64,000 bases of DNA from Streptomyces sp. SAI-127 (GTDB taxonomy: Bacteria > Actinomycetota > Actinomycetes > Streptomycetales > Streptomycetaceae): contig NZ_JARXYJ010000001.1 in NCBI RefSeq assembly GCF_029894425.1, positions 3,968,001 to 4,032,000 on the forward strand, in the 5' to 3' direction. The first letter of the stretch is position 1. The number at the start of each line of letters is the position of its first letter. The translations under genes and the position numbers were made by a program. Shown piece by piece: positions 37,540 through 45,530 of this stretch. The notes beneath the pieces were generated by a model. That model saw only the letters and a list, made by a program, of their open reading frames with translations, was not told where the DNA came from and made no database searches.

Positions 37540-38412
37540 TCAGGGCACCAGGGGCCGGACGTCCTCCGCGGCGAACCGTACGAAACCCTCCGGGTCGGGT
37601 TCGTCGGCCGTCGGCTGGAGGACGACCGTGTCGGCGCCGGCCTCGGCAAGTCGCTGGACGGCCTTGGCGACCGCCCCCGCGTCCCCGGCGACGCCGAGGT
37701 CGGGGACGTCCGCGACGCCCTCGTCGGTGAGTTCGGCGCGCAGCCGGGCGGCCGCGTCGGGCCCGGTGGCGGTGAGGAGGTAGACGACGATCCGGTGCCG
37801 ATCCGTCCGCCCCGCCTTGTGCCGTCCCTCGTCGATGAGCAGACGGGCCCGGCGGACACCCTCGGGCGGGGTGGCGGCGGTGAGCACCGTGCCGTCGGCG
37901 GCCTCGCCCGCGAGGCGCAGGGTGCGCGGGCCGGTTGCCCCGGTGAGTACCTCGACGGGACCCTCGGGCGGCCAGTCGAGAGCGACGTCGTCCAGCGAGA
38001 CGTACCGCCCCCGGCTGCTGACGCGCTCGCCTCCCAACAGGGCTCGCAGCGCGACGAGGTACTCACGCAGCAGGGTGAGGGGCGACTCCGCCCGCGCTCC
38101 CACCTGCCCCATCCAGTCCTGCACGCCATGGCCGACACCGAGGACCGCCCGCCCCGGGAACATCCGGTGCAGGGCGGCCGCCTCCATCGCCGTGATGGCG
38201 ACGTTCCGCAGGGGCACGGGGAGCAGGCCGACGCCGATCCGCACCCGCTCGGTCCACGCGAGGGCGGCAGCGGCGGTGGAGATCCCGCCCTCCCGGAAGC
38301 AGTCCTCCCACAGCCAGAGCTCTTCGAGCCCCGTCGCGTCCGCGAGTTGGGCGAGGGCCCGCAGCCGCTCGGGAGGGAGTTGGGGACGGAACACAGCGCC
38401 GAGTTCGGTCAT
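37540..38412 (-). CDS. LLM-class (F420-dependent) oxidoreductase
   Basis: 290 aa from ATG 38412, preceded by GGAAGGGCGGC. The luciferase-like TIM barrel is shown by AVFRPQLPPERLRALAQLAD, LGVGHGVQDWMGQVG and VEVLTGATGPRTLRLAGEAA. In actinobacteria such enzymes generally use F420H2. The substrate is unknown. It starts 41 nt after the RibD-like gene stop and precedes the methyltransferase, so the three may share a transcript. Confidence 0.88.
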   Translation of the reverse strand: MTELGAVFRPQLPPERLRALAQLADATGLEELWLWEDCFREGGISTAAAALAWTERVRIGVGLLPVPLRNVAITAMEAAALHRMFPGRAVLGVGHGVQDWMGQVGARAESPLTLLREYLVALRALLGGERVSSRGRYVSLDDVALDWPPEGPVEVLTGATGPRTLRLAGEAADGTVLTAATPPEGVRRARLLIDEGRHKAGRTDRHRIVVYLLTATGPDAAARLRAELTDEGVADVPDLGVAGDAGAVAKAVQRLAEAGADTVVLQPTADEPDPEGFVRFAAEDVRPLVP

Positions 38413-38453
38413 GCCGCCCTTCCTACCCAGGGCGGAGGGACCGGACAACTTCT

Positions 38454-39017
38454 TTACGGTGTCGGCTCGTACCGCAGCAGCACGACGCCGTTGCCGAAGG
38501 TGTGCGACTCGACGAGCCGGAGGGAGGTCAGCGTGTCGGTGTGCGGGAACAGGGGCTTGCCCCGGCCGACGAGAACGGGGTGGACGTAGATCCGCAACTC
38601 GTCGACGAGGCCGTACCGCAGAAAGGTCTCCCCCACGTCGGCCCCGCCCAGCGCGAGATCACCGCCCGGCTGCTCCTTCAGTGCCCGGACCTCTTCCGGT
38701 ACGACCTCACGGACGAGGGTGGAGTTCCAGTCGACCTTCGTGAGGGTCCGGGAGTAGACGACCTTGGGGAGGTCCCGCCAGATCGGGGCGAACTCCCTGA
38801 CGGACGCGGGGGCGTCGGGGTCGGCGTCGGCGGTGGGCCAGTAGTCGGCCATGAGCTCGTAGACGACCCGGCCGTGGAGCAGTCCGCCCATGCTGCCGAC
38901 CGTGGCGTTCATGTGCGTGTGCAGTTCGTCGTCGACACGGTGCCAGCTGATGTCCCGGTCGGGGCCCTCGATGTAGCCGTCGAGGGACACGGACATCATC
39001 AGGACGATTTTTCGCAT
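38454..39017 (-). CDS. dihydrofolate reductase / RibD C-terminal family protein
   Basis: 187 aa from ATG 39017, with AGGT upstream. The sequence opens MRKIVLMMSVSLDGYIEGPD, the RibD_C/DHFR-like N-terminus, and has ALGGADVGETFLRYGLVDEL, then HPVLVGRGKPLFP near the end. It binds NADPH in related enzymes. The specific reaction here is not known, as these are often stand-alone reductases. Divergent from the DUF192 gene. Confidence 0.92.
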   Translation of the reverse strand: MRKIVLMMSVSLDGYIEGPDRDISWHRVDDELHTHMNATVGSMGGLLHGRVVYELMADYWPTADADPDAPASVREFAPIWRDLPKVVYSRTLTKVDWNSTLVREVVPEEVRALKEQPGGDLALGGADVGETFLRYGLVDELRIYVHPVLVGRGKPLFPHTDTLTSLRLVESHTFGNGVVLLRYEPTP

Positions 39018-39116
39018 CGGACACCTGACCTGGGCAGAAGAGAGAGGATCGACTCCCACGGTACTGGGACCGACACGGACGGCGTGGGAACTCCACGGCT
39101 TGGAGGTGGCTCCGGG

Positions 39117-39479
39117 ATGGGGCGTTGGCAGGACGGCCGCGGGAAGCTGATCGTGCACGGGGAGCGGGAGGGGTTCGCCGTACCGCTGGAAATCGCCTCC
39201 TCCTACCGCGCCCGGACGAAGGGGCTGCTCGGACGGGACTCCGTCGACGGGGCGCTGCTCCTCTCCCCCGCGGGCAGTGTGCACACCTTCCGGATGCGGT
39301 TCCCCATCGACGTCGCCTACCTCGACCGCCGGCTCCGCGTCATCGCCGTCCGCACGATGAAGCCGGGGCGACTGGGGCTGCCGCGGCTGCGGTCCCGGCA
39401 TGTGCTGGAGGCGGAGGCGGGGGTGATGGAGGGGTGGGGGGTTCGGGTGGGGGTGCGGGTGGAGATCGCGGTGGAGTAG
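39117..39479 (+). CDS. DUF192 family protein
   Basis: 120 aa from ATG 39117, with GGAGGTGG upstream. Family core: AVPLEIASSYRARTKGLLGR, then SVHTFRMRFPIDVAYLDRRL and VLEAEAGVMEGWGV. DUF192 proteins are small, often exported beta-barrel-like proteins of unknown role. This one shows no signal peptide. A short stem of TGGACGC and GCGTCCA lies about 5 bp past the stop. Confidence 0.9.
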   Translation: MGRWQDGRGKLIVHGEREGFAVPLEIASSYRARTKGLLGRDSVDGALLLSPAGSVHTFRMRFPIDVAYLDRRLRVIAVRTMKPGRLGLPRLRSRHVLEAEAGVMEGWGVRVGVRVEIAVE

Positions 39480-39616
39480 GCGGTGGACGCGTCGCGTCCA
39501 TATCGGTAGGCCTCTGCCACCGCCACAGGGTGTACTGCCAGGTTCACGCCGGGCGGTGCTTCCGTGAGCCTGATCGGAGTCGACTGGCTCCCGGAAGCTG
39601 CGGGCAGGCCTGCCGC

Positions 39617-40024
39617 ATGGCGGCCTCGGAGAACAACGAACATCGGCGAGACGCGGACGCCCGTCTGTGGGCGCACCACCTCCACACCGACACCATGGTC
39701 TTCCAGCGCGGCAACCTGTTCCTCGTCGCACAATCCCTCCTGGCGGTGGCCTACAGCACCACTGCCACATCGGGCACCACTCACGCGGCAGCACGTGTCC
39801 TGGCCGCCTTCGGGCTCGCTCTCACCGCCATCTGGGCATACGTGGGGCACCGGTATCACCGCTACAACCGGGCCATCCAACGACGTACTGCCGAGCGCCT
39901 GTCGGACTATGCGGAAACCTATAGAGCCAGCCGCATCTCCGGTCCCAGCGCGATGCCGTTGATCGCCTATGCGCTTCCGGTTCTCGCCGCCGTCATGTGG
40001 ATCGTTCTGCTCATCGTCACGTAG
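39617..40024 (+). CDS. small membrane protein with three predicted helices
   Basis: 135 aa from ATG 39617, with GGGCAGG upstream. The N-terminus is polar (ENNEHRRDADARLWAHHLHT), then hydrophobic segments lie at about 32-48, 58-74 and 112-133. A charged loop (RYHRYNRAIQRRTAERLSDY) is cytosolic. I do not recognise the family. It stands alone between DUF192 and a Tat-exported hydrolase gene (convergent). Confidence 0.65.
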   Translation: MAASENNEHRRDADARLWAHHLHTDTMVFQRGNLFLVAQSLLAVAYSTTATSGTTHAAARVLAAFGLALTAIWAYVGHRYHRYNRAIQRRTAERLSDYAETYRASRISGPSAMPLIAYALPVLAAVMWIVLLIVT

Positions 40025-40033
40025 ACGGTGTTC

Positions 40034-41026
40034 TCACAGCGGCAGGCCGTGGAGGACGTCCGTCACGCGGGTGGGGTCGGGGGGCCCCAGATGGCCCGCG
40101 TTCGGGAAGTTGTGGACCGTGAAGCGGTTGTGCGGGGTGAGTTCGTCAGCTTCCGCGATCATGCGGTCCTGGAGTTGCGTGGCCACGGTCCTGTCCTTGC
40201 CGAAGCGGAGATACGTGCGCGGGACCCGGCCCCAGGTGTCCGCCCGGCCGACCGCCCGGTTGCCGTACGCCGTCATCGACTCGTCCGTCTGCATGCCTTC
40301 CAGTACGCGCAGGAACTGCGCGTCCGTGTAGTCCGCGCAGATCATCTCCTTGAAGGCGGCCAGTTCACGGCGGTCGGAGGTACGCCAGTTGAGGCGCAGC
40401 ACCCCCAGTTTCTCCGGGTCGCCGACCTGGTGCAGCGGGTTGAGGGCGTGCTGCCCCTCCGGGGAGGACGCGCAGTCCATCAGGGACGGCATGGTGCGGC
40501 TCGGGCAGAAGGCGGCCATGTAGCAGATGTGCGAGAGGAGTTCGGGTACGGCGTCGGCGACCCGGCTCACCGAGAGGCCGCCCATGCTGTGGCCCACGAG
40601 GACGACGGGCCCGCCGAGGCGGGCGGCGCGGCGGACAGCGCCGGTGACGCGGCGCTCGAAGTCGTCGAGGGTGAGGGCCGCGACCGGCGAGGGCTCGGTC
40701 GCGAGGGCGCGTAAGTCCTGTGCCTGGTAGGCCTTCGGAATGAACTTCTCGGTGCCGTGCAGGGGTTGGTCAACGGCGACGACCCGGTGCCCGCGCAGTG
40801 CGAGCTCCCTGCCGATCGCCGTCCAGAACGCGGCCGCGCTGTGCGTGCCGTGGACGAGGACGAACGTCCGTACGCCACGGGCGGTGCAGGTCGCGTACGC
40901 GGTACCCGCACCTGTACCTGTGGCGAGTGCGGCGGCGCCCGCTGTCGCGGCGAGTCCACGCAGTGCCGTACGCCGTGAAGGTCCACTGGACCGAGGGATG
41001 TCGGTGTTCTTGTCGTTGTCAGCCAT
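40034..41026 (-). CDS. Tat-exported alpha/beta hydrolase
   Basis: 330 aa. A twin-arginine-type signal (PSRRTALRGLAATAG) is at about 16-30, followed by an Ala-rich hydrophobic stretch ending near residue 46. The hydrolase fold has the oxyanion loop VLVHGTHSAAAFW and the nucleophile motif GHSMGG (145-150) with S147. An acid is likely in the HALNPLHQVGDP to ICADYTDAQF region, and the catalytic histidine is probably H314 in NAGHLGPP. Such enzymes resemble salicylate- or ester-cleaving hydrolases. Substrate unknown. Confidence 0.9.
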   Translation of the reverse strand: MADNDKNTDIPRSSGPSRRTALRGLAATAGAAALATGTGAGTAYATCTARGVRTFVLVHGTHSAAAFWTAIGRELALRGHRVVAVDQPLHGTEKFIPKAYQAQDLRALATEPSPVAALTLDDFERRVTGAVRRAARLGGPVVLVGHSMGGLSVSRVADAVPELLSHICYMAAFCPSRTMPSLMDCASSPEGQHALNPLHQVGDPEKLGVLRLNWRTSDRRELAAFKEMICADYTDAQFLRVLEGMQTDESMTAYGNRAVGRADTWGRVPRTYLRFGKDRTVATQLQDRMIAEADELTPHNRFTVHNFPNAGHLGPPDPTRVTDVLHGLPL

Positions 41027-41477
41027 GCGACGAGGCTACGAACGCGTCAGGCGCACCACGATGGCTCTGCGCACCCGGCTGGAGGTGTACTTGCCGACAC
41101 CCCTGAGCAGGAGCGCACGCACGCCTCAGCCCCCTCCCGTGGCGGGATCACTCCGCTCTCGCCGCATGATCCGGCCAATCGGGCTCGTAGCCGTCTGACG
41201 GGGAGTTGTCAGGCTGGCCGGGTTCGATGTCCTCGGCTTCCTTCCCCCCACCGAGGAGTGTCATGACCAACGCCCCTGTCGACACGCAGGACGAGACCTT
41301 CCCCGACTTCCCGATGCCCCGGGCGGCGGGGTGTCCGTTCGTCCCGACCCCGAACGCCTCGACGTCCGCCGCGACGCCCGTCGTCACATGGCCTTCGGTT
41401 TCGGCATCCACCAGAGCCTGGGTCAGCCCCTGGCCCGTCTGGAACTCCAGGTCGTCTACCTCTGATCTTGGCCAGTG

Positions 41478-41493
41478 CTCCGCCCTTCAGGGC
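41478..41493. repeat. left-end hairpin of the IS200/IS605 element
   Basis: CCGCCC-TTCA-GGGCGG, a 6-bp perfect stem with tetraloop TTCA, recognised in this family by the Y1 transposase. It sits about 12 bp inside the estimated left boundary. Confidence 0.75.
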
Positions 41494-41561
41494 GGGGGTG
41501 AAGGCCATCCTTGGCCCGGAGGCGCGAAGCGCCGGAGTGCTCTGCGCCTCGGGGGTGGCGG

Positions 41562-41845
41562 TCAGACGGGGCGCTGCTGGTTTTCGATGTACTGCTTGAC
41601 GACGGTCAGGGGTGCCCCGCCGCATGATCCTGCGAAGTAGGAGCCGGACCAGAAGTGTCCACCCCACAAGTACCGGCGGACGTGGCTGTCGTACTCCTGG
41701 CGCAGCCTGCGGGAGCTGACGCCTTTGAGGGAGTTGACCAGCTTGGAGAGCTGGACCTTGGGCGGGTAGTGCACGAGCAGGTGGACGTGGTCGTGTTCGC
41801 CGTTGAACTGCTTCAGCTCGGCCTCGCCCTCTCGGACGGTGAGAC
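41562..41845 (-). pseudogene. truncated IS200-type TnpA (Y1 transposase), C-terminal part
   Basis: About 94 residues with homology to TnpA remain: EAELKQFNGEHDHVHLLV holds the HUH metal motif (HVHLL), then KLVNSLKGVSSRRLRQEY and FAGSCGGAPLTVVKQYIENQ with the catalytic tyrosine. The usual N-terminal 40-50 residues are missing, lost in the deletion that fused this end to tnpB, and the upstream reading is unrelated sequence. It stops at 41562. Confidence 0.85.
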
Positions 41846-42491
41846 GTACGAGCACGGCGCATGGCTGACCGGCCAGGAGAAGGCAAGGCTCCTGCACCTG
41901 GAGCAGCGTGCCGCGCAGCGCAAGCGGCACCGCAAGCCTGGCGAGCCCACCAGCCGCCGGCTGCACCGCACCTACGACCAGATCGCGGGACTGCGCGCGA
42001 AAGCCAAGCGCCGGGCCCTGGACTGGCAGCACCAGACGACCACCGCCATAGCCCGCACATACGGCACGGTCGTTGTCGAAGCACTCACCATCACGAACAT
42101 GGTCAAGTCCGCCAAGGGAACCGTCGAGGAGCCGGGAAGGAACGTTGCCCAGAAATCCGGGCTGAACCGCTCCATCAACGGGGAGGCCTGGGGGCGCACC
42201 GTCACCATGCTGACGTACAAGACCGCCCAGCTGGGAGGCACCTTGGCCAAGGTCCCCGCCCCCGGCACCTCCAGGCGCTGCTCCTCCTGCGGCCGCACCA
42301 CGCCCGGCAGCCGGGAGTCCCAGGCCGTGTTCGTGTGCAAGAACCCGGACTGCGGCTGGTCGGGCAACGCCGACCACAACGCAGCCCGCAACGTCTTACA
42401 TCTGTACCGGATGGGCCTCGCGCTCATCCCGGCTGCCGGGAGGGCAGTCGTCAGGCGCGCAAAGCGCGTCAAACCCGCTGCCGCAAGGTAA
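41830..42491 (+). pseudogene. truncated TnpB (RuvC-like RNA-guided nuclease), C-terminal part
   Basis: From LALSDGETYEHG onward it matches the C-terminal half of TnpB. VVVEALTITNMVKSAKG carries the RuvC-II Glu, the zinc finger is CSSCGRTTPGSRESQAVFVC plus CGW, and ADHNAARNV holds the RuvC-III Asp. The RuvC-I Asp (in VDRG-type sequence just upstream of LALSDG) and the whole N-terminal DNA/RNA-binding half are deleted. The frame stays open to the left only by chance. A TTA codon occurs in NVLHLY. No active nuclease can be made. Confidence 0.85.
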
Positions 42492-42499
42492 GCAGGAAT

Positions 42500-42519
42500 C
42501 TCCCGGCTTCAGCCGGGAG
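42500..42519. repeat. right-end hairpin of the IS200/IS605 element
   Basis: CTCCCGGC-TTCA-GCCGGGAG, an 8-bp perfect stem, lies just past the tnpB stop. In this family the 3' end of tnpB and the right end also encode the guide (omega) RNA. Its relation to the rest of the RNA cannot be judged here. Confidence 0.75.
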
Positions 42520-42571
42520 AGCACTTCAAGAGCTGCCGGTGACCTGGTGAGGGCCCGACCATCCCGGTCGG

Positions 42572-43213
42572 TCAGTTCTCCCCCCGGGGGAAGGACACCT
42601 CGACTCGGCGGTTCTTCTTGCGGCCCGACTCCGTCGAGTTGGAGGCGATCGGGTAGTCCTCGGAGTAGCCGCGGACCTCGTAGGTGATGCCCGAGTCCTT
42701 CAACTCCTGGTCGAGGACGTCCTGTACGGCGTTGGCGCGCTGACGCGACAGCGTGCGGCCGTGGGCGTAGCTGCCGAGGTTGTCGGTGAAGCCGAAGACG
42801 CGGATCCGGGTGGCGTTCTGGTTCTTGATCTCCGCCGCGATCGCGGAGATACGGGCCTTCGCCTCGCCGTTCAGCTTCGCGCTGTCCTTGCCGAACAGGA
42901 CCTCCGCCTGGAGGGCGAACTTCACGTCCGCGTTGGTGTCCTCGCGCCGTTCGTCTCCGCTCTGGTCCTCGACGACCTGCTTGATGTCCAGGACCTTCGG
43001 TTCGGCGAGGGTGGCGCCTTCCGGGAGCTTCAGATCCGGGTCGTTGGGGTCCACCTCGACGGGTGCGGTGGCGGAGGGTTCGGTGCCCGGGGGCACGCTG
43101 GGGCCGTCGTCGGCCTGTGCCGGGGTGAGGGTCAGCGCCGCCATGAGCGAGGCGACCGTGATGGCGAGGGCCAGGCGGGGTGGGGTTCGGGTGGCGGTCA
43201 TGGTGGGCGTCAT
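42572..43213 (-). CDS. OmpA-family protein of the Tad locus
   Basis: 213 aa. A signal peptide (LALAITVASLMAALTLTPAQA) is followed by an acidic spacer. The OmpA/MotB peptidoglycan-binding domain (about 100-213) has VLFGKDSAKLNGEAKARISA, IRVFGFTDNLGSYAHGRTLS and SGRKKNRRVEVSF. Its start codon overlaps the lipoprotein stop (ATGA), so it is translationally coupled. It is the last gene of the pilus operon and may anchor the machine or pilus to the wall. Confidence 0.9.
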   Translation of the reverse strand: MTPTMTATRTPPRLALAITVASLMAALTLTPAQADDGPSVPPGTEPSATAPVEVDPNDPDLKLPEGATLAEPKVLDIKQVVEDQSGDERREDTNADVKFALQAEVLFGKDSAKLNGEAKARISAIAAEIKNQNATRIRVFGFTDNLGSYAHGRTLSRQRANAVQDVLDQELKDSGITYEVRGYSEDYPIASNSTESGRKKNRRVEVSFPRGEN

Positions 43214-43791
43214 CCGGAGATCTGGATGGGGGCGGAGGCGAAGGTGGGGAGTTGGAAGGCCATCTCCGTTGTGCCTTCGGGCGGTGCCGGGAACTGCATG
43301 AACACGGCGATGCTTTCGCCCGCCTTGAGGGTCGAGAAGCCTGTAGTGGTCAGCGGGCGACCGTCGGTGTCCCGGAGGACGTAGTACCGCTTCTTGCCCT
43401 TCGAATCGACGAGAGTTGCACCGCCCAGCGATCGGCCGTTCCGGACGATCTCGGTCTCGTCACCCCGCACCGCCGCGGGGACGACCACGCTCTTGTCGCT
43501 GTCGTTCTTCAGGTTCCCGTTCACAGTGACGAAGCCGCCGGCGTCCCGCGCGGCGGAGGTGATCTGGAGCAGCAGCCCGTCCTGGCCTTTCAACTCCGCC
43601 AAGGGCACGTCCGCCTGCCCCTCCTGAGTACTGGGTTGGGACCCGTCTCCCCGGGAGGCGGAAGCCGAAGCCTCGGGCTTCTTGTCGTCTCCGCCCCCTC
43701 CACCGCAGCCGGCCACACCGACGGCCAGTCCGGCCGCGACCGTCAGCGCGACGATCCCCCTGCGGGCCTTCGCCGTGAACCGAATGCTCAT
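43210..43791 (-). CDS. Tad-locus lipoprotein, unknown domain
   Basis: 193 aa from ATG 43791, with GGAAG about 9 nt upstream. A lipobox LAVGVAGC with C29 follows the signal peptide, so it is likely lipid-anchored outside the membrane. A glycine-rich and serine-rich linker leads to a beta-rich domain (DAGGFVTVNGNLKNDSDKSV, YYVLRDTDGRPLTT, IAVFMQFPAPPEGTTEMAFQ). I do not recognise the family. Four-base overlap with the OmpA gene, 36 nt from the TadG-like gene. Confidence 0.8.
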   Translation of the reverse strand: MSIRFTAKARRGIVALTVAAGLAVGVAGCGGGGGDDKKPEASASASRGDGSQPSTQEGQADVPLAELKGQDGLLLQITSAARDAGGFVTVNGNLKNDSDKSVVVPAAVRGDETEIVRNGRSLGGATLVDSKGKKRYYVLRDTDGRPLTTTGFSTLKAGESIAVFMQFPAPPEGTTEMAFQLPTFASAPIQISG

Positions 43792-43827
43792 CACTCTGCT
43801 TCCTTCGTCGCTGGTGTCGTCAGCTTG

Positions 43828-44433
43828 TCAGTCCGCCAGGTGGACGTCGAAGAGATCCTCGGGTTTCGGGAGATTCGTGAGGTCCGTCGGGTCCAAGGGC
43901 CAGTCGATTCCGTCGTCGCACGTGAGCTTCGGGAGCACGTCCGGGTCGGCACCCGTTCCGGGCAGCTCGAAATCGCAGCGCGGCTCGATCACGGCGCGGG
44001 CGCGCTCGGTCGAATGCTCGCCCTCGGTGCCGGGGACGATGGATTCACCGACGCTCTGGTTGGTCGTGGCCTCGACTTCGTAGCCCGGGAGCGCCCACTC
44101 CGGGTGGGCATCGCACTGCACGCTCGCGTCGTTCTGCGCCGCCAGTTGGGTCGCCCGGGCACAACCTCCGAACATCACTCCCCCGCCGTCGAAGATGTCG
44201 TGCCACTTGGTGGGGTCGAGGATGTTCTCCACCCACTCGTCGGTGAGCTTGTCCCGGGTGTCCAGGGCCGCCGCCAGTGCCGCCGCATCGGCCGCGGTCT
44301 GGGCGCTGTTCCGGTTGGCCGCGGCCTGGCCGACGGCGAGATAGGCGAACGCAAGCAGGAGCAGGCCCCCCACCACCGTGATGTAGATGGGGAAGGCCTG
44401 CCCTGCGTCGCTGTGCGAGTAGAGGCGCGTCAG
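43828..44433 (-). CDS. TadG-like pilus assembly protein (probable CTG start)
   Basis: 201 aa if started at CTG 44433, whose bases overlap the pilin stop (CTGA). No ATG, GTG or TTG suits the frame nearby. The N-terminal segment DAGQAFPIYITVVGGLLLLA is followed by NRNSAQTAADAAALAAALD, the TadE/G-type membrane helix and Ala-rich run. The exported part is rich in acidic residues with four or more cysteines. It belongs to the minor pilin/assembly group of Tad systems. Confidence 0.75.
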   Translation of the reverse strand: MTRLYSHSDAGQAFPIYITVVGGLLLLAFAYLAVGQAAANRNSAQTAADAAALAAALDTRDKLTDEWVENILDPTKWHDIFDGGGVMFGGCARATQLAAQNDASVQCDAHPEWALPGYEVEATTNQSVGESIVPGTEGEHSTERARAVIEPRCDFELPGTGADPDVLPKLTCDDGIDWPLDPTDLTNLPKPEDLFDVHLAD

Positions 44434-44591
44434 CCGCCGGTGACGTTGGCGATCTGCTCGGTGATGGCGTCGTAGATCGTGTTGCCGATGTCCGTCCCCG
44501 TGATCGCCAGCACAATCGCCACCACCACCGCGATGATGCCCAGGTACTCGACCGCGGTCTGACCCTTGTCGTCGTTGAACCGGTTGTTCAT
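44430..44591 (-). CDS. Flp-family type IVb pilin
   Basis: 53 aa from ATG 44591, with AAGGGG upstream; an earlier ATG has no site. A class III-like leader MNNRFNDDKG precedes the cleavage point at G10/Q11. The mature start is QTAVEYLGIIAVVVAIVLAI, with Glu at +5 and a hydrophobic helix. It is the main pilin of a Tad pilus. A prepilin peptidase gene is not seen in this window. Its stop is overlapped by the TadG-like start. Confidence 0.9.
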   Translation of the reverse strand: MNNRFNDDKGQTAVEYLGIIAVVVAIVLAITGTDIGNTIYDAITEQIANVTGG

Positions 44592-44703
44592 GGCGGGCCC
44601 CTTCGGCGTCGTCGCTGTCGACAACCGGAACGTAGACCTGCGGATACCGATCGGCGCAGGGCCCCTGGGCCCAAATCCGGGCCCAACCTCGCATCGACAC
44701 CGC

Positions 44704-45498
44704 TCACCCCACCCCTCGGCCCGAACTCGGCGCCGTGCCCAGCCACTTCGCGGCGGCCTCGGAGCGGCTCGTGCTGTGGAGCTTGGCGAAGATGCGGTTG
44801 ATGTGGTTCTTGACGGTCTTCTCGCTGATGAAGCAGGCGGCGGCGATCTGCTGGTTGTTCATGCCGGATGCGATGAGGTTCATGATCTCCGCCTCCCTCG
44901 CGCTGAGTTGGAAACGCGACCGGTCCGATGACGACTGTCCCACAGATGATTGCAGTTGCGAAAGCCCTTTGAGGGGAAACGGCGGTGCAGGAACCGGAAG
45001 ATGGGGGTTTACGTGTGCATTCGCATCGCGTAGCTGGGTCAGCAGCGCGCCCGCCGCCGTGGGCGTGAGGTGGGTGCGGCCCTGCACGGTGTCCCTGACG
45101 GCCAGCACGAGCTGGTCCGCGGTGAACTCGCCGTGGACGAGGTAGCCGTCGGCTCCCCTGCGCAGCGCCTCCTGGACGGTCTCCGGCTCTCCGCTGTACG
45201 TCAGCATCAGCACCGGGGCGATCGGCACGAGGTACGGCAGCGCCGAGAGCCCGTCGACGCCCGGCATCCGGACGTCCAGGAGGATCACGTCCGGGTGGTG
45301 CCGGCTCGCGGCCTCGTACGCCTCGCGGCCGTCCGCCGCCTCCGCCACGACCGTGATGTCCTCGCGGCCCGTGAGGAGGGCGGTGAGGCCCGCTCGGACC
45401 ACCGGGTTGTCGTCGGCGACGACGATCCGGACGGGGGTGGGCTGGGCCGTCGGGAACAGCGCGATCGGTGGGGCGGGGTGCTGGGGGTCGTCCGGCAT
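44704..45498 (-). CDS. NarL-family response regulator
   Basis: 264 aa from ATG 45498, with GAGGAGG upstream. The receiver domain has acidic pocket D29/D30 and phospho-acceptor D75 in DVILLDVRMPG. The LuxR/NarL HTH at about 195-255 reads LSAREAEIMNLIASGMNNQQ, then SEKTVKNHINRIFAKL. It is paired with the histidine kinase 32 nt upstream. It sits inside the pilus operon, between the core assembly genes and the pilin, so it may control pilus genes. Long linker (about 150-195) with proline. Confidence 0.93.
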   Translation of the reverse strand: MPDDPQHPAPPIALFPTAQPTPVRIVVADDNPVVRAGLTALLTGREDITVVAEAADGREAYEAASRHHPDVILLDVRMPGVDGLSALPYLVPIAPVLMLTYSGEPETVQEALRRGADGYLVHGEFTADQLVLAVRDTVQGRTHLTPTAAGALLTQLRDANAHVNPHLPVPAPPFPLKGLSQLQSSVGQSSSDRSRFQLSAREAEIMNLIASGMNNQQIAAACFISEKTVKNHINRIFAKLHSTSRSEAAAKWLGTAPSSGRGVG

Positions 45499-45530
45499 GT
45501 CGCGGCCTCCTCTCGTGGTGGGGCGGGTGG

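Larger units (their letters stand above)
41466..42526. mobile_element. IS200/IS605-family element with an internal deletion
   Basis: Both end hairpins survive, each with a TTCA tetraloop: CCGCCC-TTCA-GGGCGG at 41478-41493 (left end) and CTCCCGGC-TTCA-GCCGGGAG at 42500-42519 (right end). Between them lie the C-terminal parts of the divergently transcribed tnpA (minus) and tnpB (plus), joined head to head near 41820-41830. The intergenic region and both gene starts are gone. It is non-autonomous. Exact ends are estimated, since this family makes no target duplication. Confidence 0.85.
41263..42550 (+). pseudogene. cytochrome P450 relic split by an IS200/IS605 element
   Basis: An intact start (GAGGAG then ATG 41263) encodes FPDFPMPRAAGCPF, a typical P450 N-terminus. 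A shifted frame then jumps straight to DPERLDVRRDARRHMAFGFG and LGQPLARLELQVVY, the heme loop, ending near 41461. The heme-ligand cysteine of FGFGIHQxLG is serine here (AGC, 41415-41417). The C-terminal ELPVTW plus stop reappears at 42530-42550, beyond the inserted element. Over 300 central residues and about 30 near the end are missing. It resembles actinobacterial CYP105-type P450s and cannot be functional. Confidence 0.85.

Noticed and set aside
41830..42491. TnpB as a functional RNA-guided nuclease
   Set aside because: The N-terminal half and the RuvC-I aspartate are missing, so it cannot be active even though zinc-finger and RuvC-II/III residues remain.
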